Shown piece after piece: positions 1 to 9,275 of a DNA stretch of 64,000 bases. Source of the DNA: Arminella tubonensis. Its GTDB lineage: Bacteria > Pseudomonadota > Alphaproteobacteria > Rhizobiales > Rhizobiaceae. The notes under the pieces were generated by a model, which did not search any database, had not been told where the DNA came from, and saw nothing but the letters and a program-made list of their open reading frames with translations. The stretch covers positions 601,934 through 665,933 of the forward strand of contig NZ_PCDP01000035.1 in NCBI RefSeq assembly GCF_003240585.1, given 5' to 3'. How positions within the stretch are numbered: the stretch's first letter is position 1; every line of letters starts with the position of its first letter. A program made the translations under genes and the position numbers.

Positions 1-1062
1 CGAGTAGTAGCCCTGGCGGTTGAGATAGCCGCCGACCCAGCCGGATGTGTACCAGTTGATGTACTCGTAGGCCGCGTCGAGCTGCGCACCCGACAGGTGC
101 TTGGCAAGGCCGAGACCACCGCCCCATGAACGGTAGCCTTCCTTGAGCGGCTGGAACTTGCAGGCGATGCCCTTGGAGCGGACGGCGGCAACCGCCGGCG
201 ACCACATGGACTGGATGACGACTTCGCCCGACGCCATCAGGTTGACCGACTCGTCGAAGGACTTCCAGAAGGCGCGGAACTGGCCGTCGCCCTTGGTCTT
301 GATCAGGAAGTCGATCGTCTTGTCGATTTCCGCCTTCGTCATGTTGCCCTTGTCGGCATATTTGATGTGACCGGACGCTTCCATGATCATGGCAGCATCC
401 ATGATCCCGATCGACGGGATGTTGAGGATCGCGGTCTTGCCCTTGAAGGCCGGATCGAGGATGTCAGCCCAGCTGGTGATGTCGCGGCCGACGAGATCCG
501 GGCGGATGCCGAGGGTATCGGCGTTGTAGATGGTCGGAACCATCGTCATCCACTCGGTCGGCTTCTTGGCGAATTTCTTGCTTTCCTGCCCTTCGACGAA
601 GCCGACTGTGTGCGGAGCAGTACCCTGCGCGATCACGCTGTCCGGCTTCAGCTTGCCGGTGATGAACAGCGGCACGATCTTGTCGAAATATTTCAGCTTC
701 TTGGTATCCATCGGCTGAAGGACGCCCGTTGGAAACACCTTCTTGGCGATCCAGTATTCGATGTCGGCGATATCGTAGCTATTGGGCTGCGTCACGGCGC
801 GCTGGGCGGCGGCGTCGGAGTCGGTTGCCGTCATTTCGAGCGTGATGCCGAGGTCGGCCTTGCACTTGTCGGCGATGGCGTTGAGGTTGGAAACGCCGGT
901 ACCGAACTGGCGAAGCGTGATGTTTGTCTGCGCCCAGATCGTTGGAAAGCCGGTGATGAGGCCGGAGCCTGCAACGGCGCCGACCGCGGCGGCACCGGTC
1001 TTAAGCAATGTACGGCGGGAAATGCCCCCTGCCGTCTCGGTGGATTTGGTTTCCTTGGTCAT
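1..1062 (-). CDS. ABC transporter substrate-binding protein, spermidine/putrescine type (3' end outside window)
   Basis: Periplasmic solute-binding protein of a PotD-like importer. The gene reads leftward and is cut by the window edge, so about 354 N-terminal codons are present without a stop. The ATG at 1062 opens with a TAT signal: SRRTLLKTG near residues 15-23, a hydrophobic Ala/Gly stretch, and probable processing after IWA at about residue 43. The mature part has the extracellular-binding fold with YNADTLG-type and MWSPAV-type segments common in polyamine or iron/thiamine binding proteins. It lies 32 bp downstream of the ATPase gene on the same strand, so the two form an operon. Permeases probably follow beyond the left edge. 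The ligand cannot be read from sequence. Confidence 0.85.
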   Translation of the reverse strand, partial: MTKETKSTETAGGISRRTLLKTGAAAVGAVAGSGLITGFPTIWAQTNITLRQFGTGVSNLNAIADKCKADLGITLEMTATDSDAAAQRAVTQPNSYDIADIEYWIAKKVFPTGVLQPMDTKKLKYFDKIVPLFITGKLKPDSVIAQGTAPHTVGFVEGQESKKFAKKPTEWMTMVPTIYNADTLGIRPDLVGRDITSWADILDPAFKGKTAILNIPSIGIMDAAMIMEASGHIKYADKGNMTKAEIDKTIDFLIKTKGDGQFRAFWKSFDESVNLMASGEVVIQSMWSPAVAAVRSKGIACKFQPLKEGYRSWGGGLGLAKHLSGAQLDAAYEYINWYTSGWVGGYLNRQGYYS

Positions 1063-1094
1063 TTGCTGTTCCCTTTTTTTGGATGATGGAAAGA

Positions 1095-2180
1095 TCAGGC
1101 TGAAACCCGGCCGAGGAGGACCGCATCCTCCAAGGCCCAACTCAAAGACAGTGCATCGCCGACCGAGACCGGTTTGGCGAAGTATTCCGTGTCGCGAATG
1201 ATGGCCGTAAAGTCTTCGCTGCCCGCGCCTATGACTGTGATTTTTACGGAAGCGCCGCGGTATTCGACATTCGAAACGATGCCGTTGAAACCGAGGCTCT
1301 TCTCAGATGGTGGCGCCAGCCGCACCCGATCGGTGCGGATGCCGATGTCGATCGGAGCACCAGTCTCCGTTGCCTTGCCGCGAACGGAGAATGTCTGCCC
1401 CTCGGGAACCTCCAGCTTGACGACGCCGTCCTGGCTCGCCGTGACGCGGCCGGAAAGCACGTTGTGATCGCCCATGAAGCGCGCAACGAATGCGGTCGCC
1501 GGCCGCTCGAAGACTTCGCGCGCTTCGGCCGCCTGCTCGATGCGACCGTTGTTCATCACCACGATCAGGTCAGAGAGCGCCATCGCCTCCTCCTGGCTGT
1601 GGGTCACATGAACGAAGGTGATGCCGAGCGTCTTCTGCAGCTTCTTGAGCTCCGCGCGCATGCGGATCTTCAGGAATGGATCGAGCGCCGACAGTGGCTC
1701 GTCGAGAAGCAATGCTTCCGGATCGGTGATCAGAGCGCGGGCTAGCGCCACGCGCTGCTGCTGGCCGCCTGACAGTTGCGCCGGCCGCCGGTTGGCATAG
1801 GGCTCCATCTGCATCAGTTTCAGCATGTCGAGCGCCTTGGCCTGACGGATCTCCTTGTTGACGCCCTTCATCTTCATGCTGAAGGCGACGTTGTCGACCA
1901 GATCGAGATGCGGAAAGAGCGCGTAGTTCTGGAACATCATCGCCGTGCCACGGTCTGCTGGACGCGCGTGGGTGATCTGGCTCTCTGACAACACGACGTC
2001 GCCTTCGGACACCGTTTCATGCCCGGCTGCCATGCGCAGCGTCGAGGATTTTCCACAACCGGAGGGGCCGAGCAGGCAGCAGTAGGTACCAGCCGGAACC
2101 TTCAGATCGATGGCATCGACCGCAAGCGCATTGCCATAGCGCTTCGTCAGCCTGATAAGTTCGAGATCGCCCTTTGCCAT
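1095..2180 (-). CDS. ABC transporter ATP-binding protein, PotA-like
   Basis: Cytoplasmic ATPase of the polyamine-type importer, 361 aa. Walker A is GPSGCGKSS at residues 38-46, the Q-loop lies in MMFQNYALFP near 84, the signature LSGGQQQR spans 136-143, Walker B LLLDEP is at 157-162, and the H-loop His is about residue 194. The C-terminal 120 residues form a TOBE/regulatory domain, as in PotA, FbpC or UgpC. I chose the ATG at 2180 because AGAGGTG sits 4-5 bases upstream; a TTG at 2195 is in frame but has no ribosome site. It is the first gene of the operon that continues into the binding protein. Confidence 0.9.
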   Translation of the reverse strand: MAKGDLELIRLTKRYGNALAVDAIDLKVPAGTYCCLLGPSGCGKSSTLRMAAGHETVSEGDVVLSESQITHARPADRGTAMMFQNYALFPHLDLVDNVAFSMKMKGVNKEIRQAKALDMLKLMQMEPYANRRPAQLSGGQQQRVALARALITDPEALLLDEPLSALDPFLKIRMRAELKKLQKTLGITFVHVTHSQEEAMALSDLIVVMNNGRIEQAAEAREVFERPATAFVARFMGDHNVLSGRVTASQDGVVKLEVPEGQTFSVRGKATETGAPIDIGIRTDRVRLAPPSEKSLGFNGIVSNVEYRGASVKITVIGAGSEDFTAIIRDTEYFAKPVSVGDALSLSWALEDAVLLGRVSA

Positions 2181-2186
2181 CTGCAC

Positions 2187-2211
2187 CTCTAGCAATATGC
2201 CTGTGCTAGAG
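2187..2211 (-). promoter_or_regulatory. Inverted repeat covering the ribosome-binding site of the PotA-like gene
   Basis: On the minus strand, CTCTAGCA, nine bases, then TGCTAGAG form an exact 8-bp inverted repeat ending six bases before the ATG at 2180. The right arm contains the first bases of the Shine-Dalgarno AGAGGTG. It could be a translational hairpin or a protein operator; the sequence alone does not separate these. Confidence 0.5.
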
Positions 2212-2359
2212 AGTTTGCAAAGGCCGTGCCAATTGCAAAAAGTCAGATTAAACTATTGGTAATATTGCCATTTGCATATTTTGAAATTTAGGGGCAGCGC
2301 AAAACTGCCCATTTTATGGGAGCGGGAAAAAGAGCAAATGCACACAACGTAATCAGATA

Positions 2360-2393
2360 TTGTATACAAAACTTACGTGGTATTGCGCGCAAT
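2360..2393. promoter_or_regulatory. Two adjacent palindromes upstream of the GntR gene (candidate operator)
   Basis: TTGTATACAA (2360-2369) is a perfect 10-bp palindrome and ATTGCGCGCAAT (2382-2393) a perfect 12-bp palindrome. Their centres are 23 bp apart. The first fits the TNGTnnnACNA style of operator known for FCD-type GntR proteins. They lie between the divergent transporter operon and the GntR gene, so autoregulation and control of the transporter are both plausible. Confidence 0.5.
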
Positions 2394-2453
2394 GATAGGC
2401 TATGTTGAATGCAATATAGCAACCACACTCGATTCCAGACCGATAATACAACC

Positions 2454-3161
2454 ATGCTCAAAACATCAGGGAAAAGCCGGACGGCAGGACAGCCGCCTGT
2501 GCAGCAATCGCCCGTCTACCTCGGGATCAGGAGCGCTATTCTCGGTCACAGCATCACCCCCGGCACGAAGCTGCCGGAGGACGAGCTTGGCGACATCTAT
2601 TCCGTCAGCCGTACGGTCGTCCGTGCAGCGCTTCAGGCGCTCGCGCTTGATCACATCGTGTCGCTGGAGCCCAACCGCGGCGCCTTCGTCGCCAAGCCGA
2701 CGCGGCTTGAAGCCCGCGAAGTGTTCGAGGCCCGCTCCCTGCTTGAGCCGAAGGTCGCCGCCATGGCAGCCGAAATTGCCAAACCCGCCGATATTGCCCT
2801 TCTCGAAAGACATATGGAAGAAGAGCATGCCGCCGTCGCCGCCGGCAAGGACGGCGAGGCGGTGCATCTCTCCGGCCAGTTCCATGTCGCGATCGCCGAG
2901 ATCGCCAATCACTCGATCTACACCGATTTCGTCCGTCGCCTCTGCTCGCGCTCGTCGCTGATCGTCGCCCTCTACTGGCGCCGCCGCGACACGATCTGCG
3001 AACACCACGCCCATCACGAACTGGTCAAGGCAATCGCCCAACACAAGCCGAAAGACGCCGCCGAACTGATGGTCAGCCACATCGTCGACCTCTTCTCCGG
3101 CCTCGACCTCTCCGAACGCGAACCGGTCGGCAAGAAACTGTCGGACATTTTGAAGGTCTGA
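2454..3161 (+). CDS. GntR family transcriptional regulator, FCD (FadR) subfamily
   Basis: Cytoplasmic one-component regulator, 235 aa. A winged helix occupies residues about 18-81 (YLGIRSAIL..LPEDELGDIYSVSRTVVRAAL..IVSLEPNRGAFVA). The FCD ligand domain follows to about 215, with candidate metal-binding His144, His187 and His209. It is divergent from the polyamine-type ABC operon and probably controls it. The start is uncertain: ATG at 2409 adds 15 residues, and neither start has a clear Shine-Dalgarno. I use 2454 because family similarity begins there. Confidence 0.85.
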   Translation: MLKTSGKSRTAGQPPVQQSPVYLGIRSAILGHSITPGTKLPEDELGDIYSVSRTVVRAALQALALDHIVSLEPNRGAFVAKPTRLEAREVFEARSLLEPKVAAMAAEIAKPADIALLERHMEEEHAAVAAGKDGEAVHLSGQFHVAIAEIANHSIYTDFVRRLCSRSSLIVALYWRRRDTICEHHAHHELVKAIAQHKPKDAAELMVSHIVDLFSGLDLSEREPVGKKLSDILKV

Positions 3162-3324
3162 TTTCCCGCTTTTCCCCGTTCTATGAAACTTTCGTGCAAC
3201 TGCCGCACAAACGTTGGCTCCATATGGCCCACCGCGAGAACGCTGTGTATAAGCGCAGGCGATCGACAATGCTTGGGGTGCGGCACAGGTCCGCGATCCC
3301 GACGCAGGCTGAGGAATAGGTTTC

Positions 3325-4659
3325 ATGCGCATCACGATGATCGGTTCTGGTTACGTGGGTCTGGTATCCGGCGTCTGCTTTGCGGATTTCGGCCATGACG
3401 TCATCTGCGTCGACAACGACGTCTCCAAGATCGAAGCCTTGAAGATGGGTGCGATCCCGATCTTCGAGCCGGGGCTGGAGCAGCTGGTTGCCGACAACGT
3501 CCGCTCCGGCCGCCTGTCTTTCTCGACCGCGGTAGAAGAATGCGTCGAAGCCAGCGACGTCGTCTTCATTGCCGTCGGCACGCCGTCACGTCGTGGCGAT
3601 GGCCATGCGGACCTGTCCTACGTCTATGCGGTCGCCCGCGAAATCGCCATGCACATCAAGGGCTTCACCGTCGTCGTCACCAAGTCGACCGTGCCGGTCG
3701 GCACTGGCGACGAGGTCGAGCGCATCATCCGCGAAACCAACCCCGAGGCCGACGTCGCCGTCGTCTCCAATCCGGAGTTCCTGCGCGAGGGTGCGGCGAT
3801 CGAGGACTTCAAGCGCCCCGACCGCATCGTCATCGGCCTCGACGACGACCGCGCCCGCGAAGTGATGACCGAGGTCTACCGGCCGCTCTATCTCAACCAG
3901 GCGCCGCTGCTCTTCACCTCGCGCCGCACCTCCGAGCTGATCAAATATGCCGCCAATGCCTTCCTCGCCATGAAGATCACCTTCATCAACGAGATGGCGG
4001 ACCTCTGCGAAAAAGTCGGCGCCAACGTCCAGGAAGTCTCGCGCGGCATCGGCCTCGACGGCCGCATCGGCTCCAAATTCCTGCATGCCGGCCCGGGCTA
4101 CGGCGGCTCCTGCTTTCCGAAGGACGCGCTGGCGCTGGCGAAGACCGCGCAAGACTATGACAGCCCTGTCCGCCTCATCGAGACGACGATTTCGATCAAC
4201 GACAACCGCAAGCGCGCCATGGGCCGCAAGGTGGTCGCGGCGGTCGGCGGCGACGTGCGCGGCAAGACCATCGCCGTGCTCGGCCTCACCTTCAAGCCCA
4301 ACACCGACGACATGCGCGACAGCCCGGCGATCTCCGTCATCCAGGCGCTGCAGGATGCCGGCGCCAGCATCGTCGGCTACGACCCCGAAGGCATGGAGAA
4401 TGCCGCCAAGGTGATCGACGACATCAGCTATGCCGACGACGCCTATGGCGCGGCGCAAGGGGCGGACGCGGTGGTCATCGTCACCGAGTGGAACCAGTTC
4501 CGCGCGCTCGATTTCCTCAGGCTGAAATCCGTCATGAAGACGCCCGTCCTGGTCGACCTGCGCAATATCTACCGTCGCGAGGAAGTCGTCCGGCACGGGT
4601 TCGACTATACCAGCATCGGACGGCCGACCGAGACCGGCAAAGCCGCAAAGAGGGCTTGA
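3325..4659 (+). CDS. ugd: UDP-glucose 6-dehydrogenase
   Basis: Oxidises UDP-glucose twice with NAD+ to give UDP-glucuronate, a precursor for surface polysaccharides (called RkpK in Sinorhizobium). 444 aa, the full family length. The N-terminal Rossmann motif GSGYVG is at 7-12; substrate-site segments [13 protein letters not shown] and NPEFLREG follow; the central helix carries Lys217; the catalytic cysteine is Cys263 in [12 protein letters not shown]. The C-terminal UDP-binding domain contains [14 protein letters not shown]. The next gene starts two bases after its stop and uses its product, so the two are one operon. Confidence 0.95.
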   Translation: MRITMIGSGYVGLVSGVCFADFGHDVICVDNDVSKIEALKMGAIPIFEPGLEQLVADNVRSGRLSFSTAVEECVEASDVVFIAVGTPSRRGDGHADLSYVYAVAREIAMHIKGFTVVVTKSTVPVGTGDEVERIIRETNPEADVAVVSNPEFLREGAAIEDFKRPDRIVIGLDDDRAREVMTEVYRPLYLNQAPLLFTSRRTSELIKYAANAFLAMKITFINEMADLCEKVGANVQEVSRGIGLDGRIGSKFLHAGPGYGGSCFPKDALALAKTAQDYDSPVRLIETTISINDNRKRAMGRKVVAAVGGDVRGKTIAVLGLTFKPNTDDMRDSPAISVIQALQDAGASIVGYDPEGMENAAKVIDDISYADDAYGAAQGADAVVIVTEWNQFRALDFLRLKSVMKTPVLVDLRNIYRREEVVRHGFDYTSIGRPTETGKAAKRA

Positions 4660-4661
4660 GC

Positions 4662-5666
4662 ATGCGTTATCTGATCACCGGCACAGCCGGCTTCATTGGC
4701 TTCCATCTGGCCAAGCGCCTGCTCGACGAAGGCAATTTCGTCGTCGGCTTCGATGGCATGACGCCCTACTACGATGTCGCGCTGAAGGAAAAACGCCACG
4801 CGATCCTCGCCCGCTCGAACGGCTTCAAGCCCTTCGTCGGCATGCTGGAGGACAAGGCGGCGCTGGACAAAGCCGCCGAACTTGCCGATCCCGACGTCAT
4901 CGTCCATCTGGCCGCCCAGGCCGGCGTCCGCTACAGCCTGGAAAACCCGCGGTCCTATGTCGATTCCAACATTACCGGCTCGTTCAACATCATTGAGCTT
5001 GCCCGCGCGCTGAAGCCGAAGCACCTGCTGCTGGCCTCGACCTCGTCCGTCTATGGCGCCAACGAGAAGATGCCGTTTGCCGAGAGCGACAAGGCCGACG
5101 AGCAGATGACGATCTATGCGGCGACCAAGAAGAGCATGGAGCTGATGGCGCACAGCTACGCCCATCTGTTCGACATCCCGACCACCGCCTTCCGCTTCTT
5201 CACGGTCTATGGTCCCTGGGGCCGGCCCGACATGGCGCTCTTCAAGTTCGTCGATGCCGTCCGCCACGACCGGCCGATCGAGATCTACGGCGAGGGCCGG
5301 ATGAGCCGCGACTTCACCTATATCGACGATCTCGTCGAAGGTATCGTCAGGCTGATCGGCGTCGTTCCCTCGGAAGAAAACCGCGTCGCCTCCGACACCG
5401 TCGTCGACACCCTGTCGCGCAACGCTCCCTTCCGCGTCGTCAATATTGGCGGCGGCACGTCCGTCGAACTCATGCATTTCGTCGAAATCATCGAGGCGAC
5501 GCTTGGCAAACCCGCGATCCGCAAGATGCTGCCGATGCAGCCCGGCGACGTTCACCGCACCTTTGCCGACCCCGGCCTCCTGGTCGCCCTCACCGGCTTC
5601 AAGCCGCAAATCCCGGTCGAGGAAGGCGTGCGTCGCTTCGTCGAGTGGTACCAGGAAAACTATTGA
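4662..5666 (+). CDS. lpsL: UDP-glucuronate 4-epimerase (NAD-dependent epimerase/dehydratase)
   Basis: Short-chain dehydrogenase-type epimerase, 334 aa, converting UDP-glucuronate to UDP-galacturonate; rhizobial LpsL has this role for lipopolysaccharide and capsule. GTAGFIG at residues 7-13 binds NAD, Ser and Thr of ASTSSVYG sit before the catalytic pair Tyr152-xxx-Lys156, and [15 protein letters not shown] is the typical sugar-nucleotide loop of the GlcA epimerase group. The ATG at 4662 follows the ugd stop by two bases. Longer in-frame starts exist inside ugd but lie outside the conserved fold. Confidence 0.9.
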   Translation: MRYLITGTAGFIGFHLAKRLLDEGNFVVGFDGMTPYYDVALKEKRHAILARSNGFKPFVGMLEDKAALDKAAELADPDVIVHLAAQAGVRYSLENPRSYVDSNITGSFNIIELARALKPKHLLLASTSSVYGANEKMPFAESDKADEQMTIYAATKKSMELMAHSYAHLFDIPTTAFRFFTVYGPWGRPDMALFKFVDAVRHDRPIEIYGEGRMSRDFTYIDDLVEGIVRLIGVVPSEENRVASDTVVDTLSRNAPFRVVNIGGGTSVELMHFVEIIEATLGKPAIRKMLPMQPGDVHRTFADPGLLVALTGFKPQIPVEEGVRRFVEWYQENY

Positions 5667-5669
5667 AAA

Positions 5670-6212
5670 TCAGGCTTTGCCGGGTCCTGCCCGGTGATAG
5701 TCCCGGTCGAAATAGACGAGCCCATGGCCGTCGTCACGACGGCGGATGGCTTCGACTTCGCACATCAGCACATCATGCGTTCCAACATCTGCTCGACGCA
5801 CGATGCGGCAGTCGAACGACACTAGCGCATCCTCGAGCACGGGCGATCCAGTCGCAAGCTCCGACCACGCGGCAGCCGCGAAACGCTCCTCGACAGGCGT
5901 CTTTCCGCCGAAAAGCCGGGACAGATCCTGATGGCCGTCGGAAAGAACATTGACGCAGAGGACGCCATTTGCGGTCACCGCCGGATACACCGAAGCGCTG
6001 CGATTGAGGCAGACCAGCAGCGTCGGAGGACTGTCCGTAACACTGCAGACTGCCGTCGCCGCAAAGCCTGCCAAGCCTCCCGGCCCGTTGGACGTGACGA
6101 TGTTGACCGCAGCGGCCATCCGCGACATGGCATCGCGGAATTCGAACCGGACGGCCTCGGCATCTACGACGGGGGTTGCGTCCTCGATCGCCACTGACAT
6201 CTTCATATTCAT
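5670..6212 (-). CDS. Flavin reductase family protein (RutF/HpaC-like)
   Basis: Predicted NAD(P)H:FMN oxidoreductase, 180 aa, of the split-barrel FMN-binding family that feeds reduced flavin to two-component monooxygenases. Visible family segments are [52 protein letters not shown] and a terminal [10 protein letters not shown]. The ATG at 6212 is favoured over upstream in-frame starts because GAGGA lies about ten bases before it. It converges on the epimerase with three bases between the stops. No monooxygenase partner is adjacent; the LLM monooxygenase at 37-38 kb is a possible but unproved one. Confidence 0.85.
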   Translation of the reverse strand: MNMKMSVAIEDATPVVDAEAVRFEFRDAMSRMAAAVNIVTSNGPGGLAGFAATAVCSVTDSPPTLLVCLNRSASVYPAVTANGVLCVNVLSDGHQDLSRLFGGKTPVEERFAAAAWSELATGSPVLEDALVSFDCRIVRRADVGTHDVLMCEVEAIRRRDDGHGLVYFDRDYHRAGPGKA

Positions 6213-6412
6213 CCCCAAGTCCTCACTCATCCAATGGCGCGACGGTGATGCTAACTTATTCGCGTCGCAGACGGGTCTCAAGAAACGACATTCTCTACGA
6301 TCCCATCCACGAGGCAAGATGTTCCCTATTAAATCTATCGACAATAACAATCTTCGTTGAAAGACGCTTTATCGGTCGTATCACAAAGCGCGCCCTAGCG
6401 ACGATCGCCCCG

Positions 6413-6441
6413 TCCCCCTTGTGGGAAGGGTTGGGGAGGGG
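6413..6441 (+). repeat. Short GC-rich intergenic repeat (copy 1)
   Basis: A CCCCCTTGTGGGAAGGG stretch followed by TTGGGGAGGGG. The same roughly 30-bp unit occurs in reverse orientation at 63492-63526 with about one mismatch. It lies in the 254-bp gap between the flavin reductase and the DMT exporter, where no gene was seen. Confidence 0.7.
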
Positions 6442-6466
6442 TCTTCTGCTCCGCCTCCCGCATCCC

Positions 6467-7363
6467 TCACAAAACAGACGCGCCAACGGGCACGCGGTTT
6501 CGCCGGACCTCCAAAAGGATATGGCCGAATAGGGCGAGAAGCACGATCGGGCCGCCGATCATCGTTGCAGCCGAGGGTATTTCGCCGAGGAACATCCAGA
6601 CCCACAACGGCGTCAGCGGCACTTCGAGCGAGGTCAGCAGGCTGGCGTCCGCAGCCGGCATGAGGCGCGAACCGAATGTGTAGAGACTGAGCCCCATGGC
6701 ATTCTGGACCAGCCCGAACGCGATGATCAGGCCGATATCGCCGGTCGAGACCGACCCAGGCGATGCGAACCAGAAGGTCAGCAGCGAGCAGAGCCAGGCG
6801 GAGGCCGCCATAGCCGGCAGCATCGGCACGTTGCGGTGTTGGCGCATGACGACGGCAAGGCCGGCAACCATCAGCGTCATGATTGCCGCCAGTCCCTTGC
6901 CGAGCCAACTGCCGCCGCCCCCAGCCTCGCCGGTGAGCATGACGATCACGCCCAGAAGCGCGACGCTACTGGCAATGAGCGTCGTCAGGCTTGGCCGTTC
7001 CTTGATGAAGACATAGGCGACGCCGGCGGTAACGAACGGCACCGTCGCGTAGATCACCATCGCGTCGGCGACCGACGTATAGTAGATCGACCCGATGCCG
7101 CTGATCATCGCTGCGGTCGAAAACACCGTCGCGGCCAGCGACGGTCCCCGCATCGAGCGAATGATCCGCAAGGCGCAGCCGCGCTCGATATAGAGAAAAA
7201 GTGCAAAGACGCCGCAGCCGGAAACGATGCCGCGGCAAAAGAGGATCGTCATCAGGTCCGCATGGATGGAGCGGACGAACAGGCCGGAAGATGACCACGC
7301 CAGGGCTGAAAGGGCCACATAGGCGACGCCGACGCGATACTGCTTCTGCTCGGCAAGCGTCAC
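6467..7363 (-). CDS. EamA/DMT-family transporter
   Basis: Inner-membrane drug/metabolite transporter of the EamA type, 298 aa, with about ten predicted membrane segments in two repeated halves (first half starting VGVAYVALSALAWSSSGLFV; second repeat GKGLAAIMTLMVAGLAVVM onward). The conserved end-of-repeat segment PLTPLWVWMFLGE is present near residue 255. I chose the GTG at 7363 because GGGAGG lies seven bases upstream; an ATG at 7498 would add 45 residues without homology. Substrate unknown; it stands alone on the minus strand. Confidence 0.85.
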   Translation of the reverse strand: MTLAEQKQYRVGVAYVALSALAWSSSGLFVRSIHADLMTILFCRGIVSGCGVFALFLYIERGCALRIIRSMRGPSLAATVFSTAAMISGIGSIYYTSVADAMVIYATVPFVTAGVAYVFIKERPSLTTLIASSVALLGVIVMLTGEAGGGGSWLGKGLAAIMTLMVAGLAVVMRQHRNVPMLPAMAASAWLCSLLTFWFASPGSVSTGDIGLIIAFGLVQNAMGLSLYTFGSRLMPAADASLLTSLEVPLTPLWVWMFLGEIPSAATMIGGPIVLLALFGHILLEVRRNRVPVGASVL

Positions 7364-7458
7364 GGCGAATCCTCCCCAGTATTTTAGGCTTGGACTATTA
7401 GCGAGCGCAGGGATTGCCGACAAGCAGGCACTGCGCCCTTTGGCGTCGCCAACGAAAT

Positions 7459-7490
7459 AAGGCGCGGCGGTTGCAGAACCGCCACGCCTT
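7459..7490 (-). terminator. Probable rho-independent terminator of the dioxygenase/hydrolase operon
   Basis: A 14-bp stem with one G-T wobble (AAGGCGtGGCGGTT on the minus strand), a four-base loop, and a short TTATTTCGTT tract, 20 bp after the hydrolase stop at 7511. Confidence 0.7.
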
Positions 7491-7510
7491 TCACTCATGC
7501 CGGGGGATAA

Positions 7511-8122
7511 TCAGGCACAGGCTGCGAAGAATTCGCGAACAGCCTCTATTTCGTTCGGACGGATGTCGTGCCCGCCCGCATGCCATTCGATCTTCACGTC
7601 GGTTTTTTGGCGGGCGAAATAGTCCGCCAGGGCCGTCGTCGCAGGTCTGGGCGAGATCGGATCGCGCTCGCCCGCGGTGATCAACACCCGCCGCCCGGCA
7701 AGCCTGGCATCGTCCCCCGGCGTGAACGGGATAAGCGGATGCATGAGCACAGACGCATCGAACAGATCGCCATGCTCGAACATCACGTTGGCAAGGATGT
7801 TCGCGCCGTTCGAAAATCCGAGGCCGAGGATTGCGGAGGCCTTGCGCTCCTCTGCCAGGCGCTTGACGAAACCAGCCATCTTGTCGGTCGAGCGGGCGAG
7901 ATCCGCCATGTCGTAGACGCCCTCCCCCGTTCGCTTGAAGAAGCGTGCCGCGCCATATTCCGAAACATCCCCGCGCGGCGAGACGATGGTTGCTTCCGGC
8001 AGCAATCGGCTGCCAAAATCGAAGAACTGGTTCTCGTCGCCGCCCGTGCCGTGGAAAACGAAGAGAATAGGCTTGCCGGCTGCACCGGCACGCAGCCGGT
8101 GCACATAGCTTGTATCGGTCAT
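7511..8122 (-). CDS. Alpha/beta hydrolase (MhqD-like carboxylesterase)
   Basis: Cytoplasmic serine hydrolase of the phospholipase/carboxylesterase family, 203 aa. HGTGGDE at 24-30 gives the oxyanion hole, the nucleophile elbow is GFSNG with Ser104, and the acid and base are Asp154 (GERDPISP) and His185 (GGHDI). It begins 16 bp after the ring-cleaving dioxygenase stop, so they are co-transcribed. The same pairing occurs as mhqO/mhqD in Bacillus, where it answers quinone and catechol stress. A matching role here is inferred from family and pairing. Confidence 0.85.
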   Translation of the reverse strand: MTDTSYVHRLRAGAAGKPILFVFHGTGGDENQFFDFGSRLLPEATIVSPRGDVSEYGAARFFKRTGEGVYDMADLARSTDKMAGFVKRLAEERKASAILGLGFSNGANILANVMFEHGDLFDASVLMHPLIPFTPGDDARLAGRRVLITAGERDPISPRPATTALADYFARQKTDVKIEWHAGGHDIRPNEIEAVREFFAACA

Positions 8123-8138
8123 GTCAGTTTCTCCCCGT

Positions 8139-9071
8139 TCACGCGTCCAGCGGCTCGAGATGCTGCTCGATCAGAGAGCGCAGATGCGCATGCTGTTGCG
8201 GCAGCTTCAGCGCCTCGCCGAGATGGGCCGTGTCTTCGTCACGATTGAAACCCGGTTCGTTGGTTGCGACCTCGAACAACACGCCACCCGGCGTACGGAA
8301 ATAAATCGCCCAGAAGTAGTCGCGATCGATAACTGGCGTTACCTGGTGCCCGGTATCCATCAGCGCCTTGCGAACTTCCAGCTGCTTTGCGCGGTTTTCG
8401 ACCGCGAAGGCGACATGGTGCACAGAACCGGCGCCGGGCATGGAGCGCGCGATATTCGGCATGGTTTCCAGGTCCACGAAGTCGGCGCCGTTCCCACCTG
8501 GGATCGCCAACCGCTTGACGCCGTCATGCGTATCGACAATCTGATAACCCATATATTTCAACAGTTCGTTCGTGGCGCCGTCATCGCGGAGCCGCATCGA
8601 AACCGAATGAAAACCACGGATGGCATGATCGGCATCGACGCCGCCATGGGTCCACGCCTGGCGCGGGTCGTCCTTGACTTCGACAAGTGCGAGACCGTCT
8701 CCATCAGGACCGGCAAAGTGCAGGCGCTTCTGGCCGAAAGATTCGTCCGCCTTGATGCCGTCGACGCCCTTGGCGGCTAAACGATCGGTCCAGTATGCGA
8801 GCGCGCCTTCCGGAACCGAAAACACTGTCGTGCCGACCTCGCCCGTGCCGGGACGGCCGCGAGGCATCTTCCCGAATGGGAAATAGGTCATGACCGAGCC
8901 CGGTGTACCGATCTCGTCGCCATAATAGAGATGGTAGACATCCGGAGAGTCGAAATTGACGGTCTTCTTGACGCGGCGCAGGCCAAGCGTATCGGTGAAA
9001 AACTGGTTGTTGGTCTTGGCATTTCCCGCCATCGATGTGACGTGGTGGAGGCCTTTGATCTGGTCAAGCAT
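8139..9071 (-). CDS. Ring-cleaving dioxygenase, VOC/glyoxalase family (MhqO-like)
   Basis: 310 aa protein with two vicinal-oxygen-chelate modules (about 5-130 and 150-285). Candidate metal ligands are a His of GLHHVT at 9-10, a His of GSVHHVAF near 218-219, and the Glu of GGVLFEVAT near 268. The family is annotated as extradiol dioxygenases cleaving hydroquinones and catechols and is often paired with an MhqD-type hydrolase, as here. It is the first gene of a two-gene operon; its promoter lies in the 204-bp gap shared with the divergent toxin-antitoxin pair. Confidence 0.85.
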   Translation of the reverse strand: MLDQIKGLHHVTSMAGNAKTNNQFFTDTLGLRRVKKTVNFDSPDVYHLYYGDEIGTPGSVMTYFPFGKMPRGRPGTGEVGTTVFSVPEGALAYWTDRLAAKGVDGIKADESFGQKRLHFAGPDGDGLALVEVKDDPRQAWTHGGVDADHAIRGFHSVSMRLRDDGATNELLKYMGYQIVDTHDGVKRLAIPGGNGADFVDLETMPNIARSMPGAGSVHHVAFAVENRAKQLEVRKALMDTGHQVTPVIDRDYFWAIYFRTPGGVLFEVATNEPGFNRDEDTAHLGEALKLPQQHAHLRSLIEQHLEPLDA

Positions 9072-9182
9072 TTCAAACCCCTTTCTCCGCCCGTAATTTC
9101 AGGGCGTTTCTGATGGGCAGAAGATGGTTGTCGCAGCCGCTTTCGGATAGCCCCCGATCGCCAAACGCATTGTCCTCAATTG

Positions 9183-9208
9183 TTGAACGATGAAGGGCTG
9201 TCGTTCAA
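9183..9208. promoter_or_regulatory. Inverted repeat in the dioxygenase/antitoxin divergent region
   Basis: TTGAACGA, ten bases, then TCGTTCAA: an exact 8-bp inverted repeat about 112 bp upstream of the dioxygenase start. Without T-runs it looks more like an operator than a terminator. No regulator gene is adjacent to identify its ligand. Confidence 0.45.
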
Positions 9209-9249
9209 TCGACACTTCCGCTTGACTGAAGCGGCTCAGCACCTTATAT

Positions 9250-9262
9250 CTAGACAGTCTAG
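9250..9262 (+). promoter_or_regulatory. Operator-like palindrome before the antitoxin gene
   Basis: CTAGACAGTCTAG is a perfect palindrome around a central A, ending 13 bases before the antitoxin ATG. It is followed at once by the strong ribosome site TAGGAGG. This is the usual place for autoregulation by an antitoxin or toxin-antitoxin complex. Confidence 0.6.
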
Positions 9263-9275
9263 CTAGGAGGCCTTC

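Noticed and set aside
2181..2195. TTG start at 2195 for the PotA-like ATPase
   Set aside because: The ATG at 2180 has AGAGGTG directly upstream, which would be coding if the TTG were used; the five extra residues add no conserved sequence.
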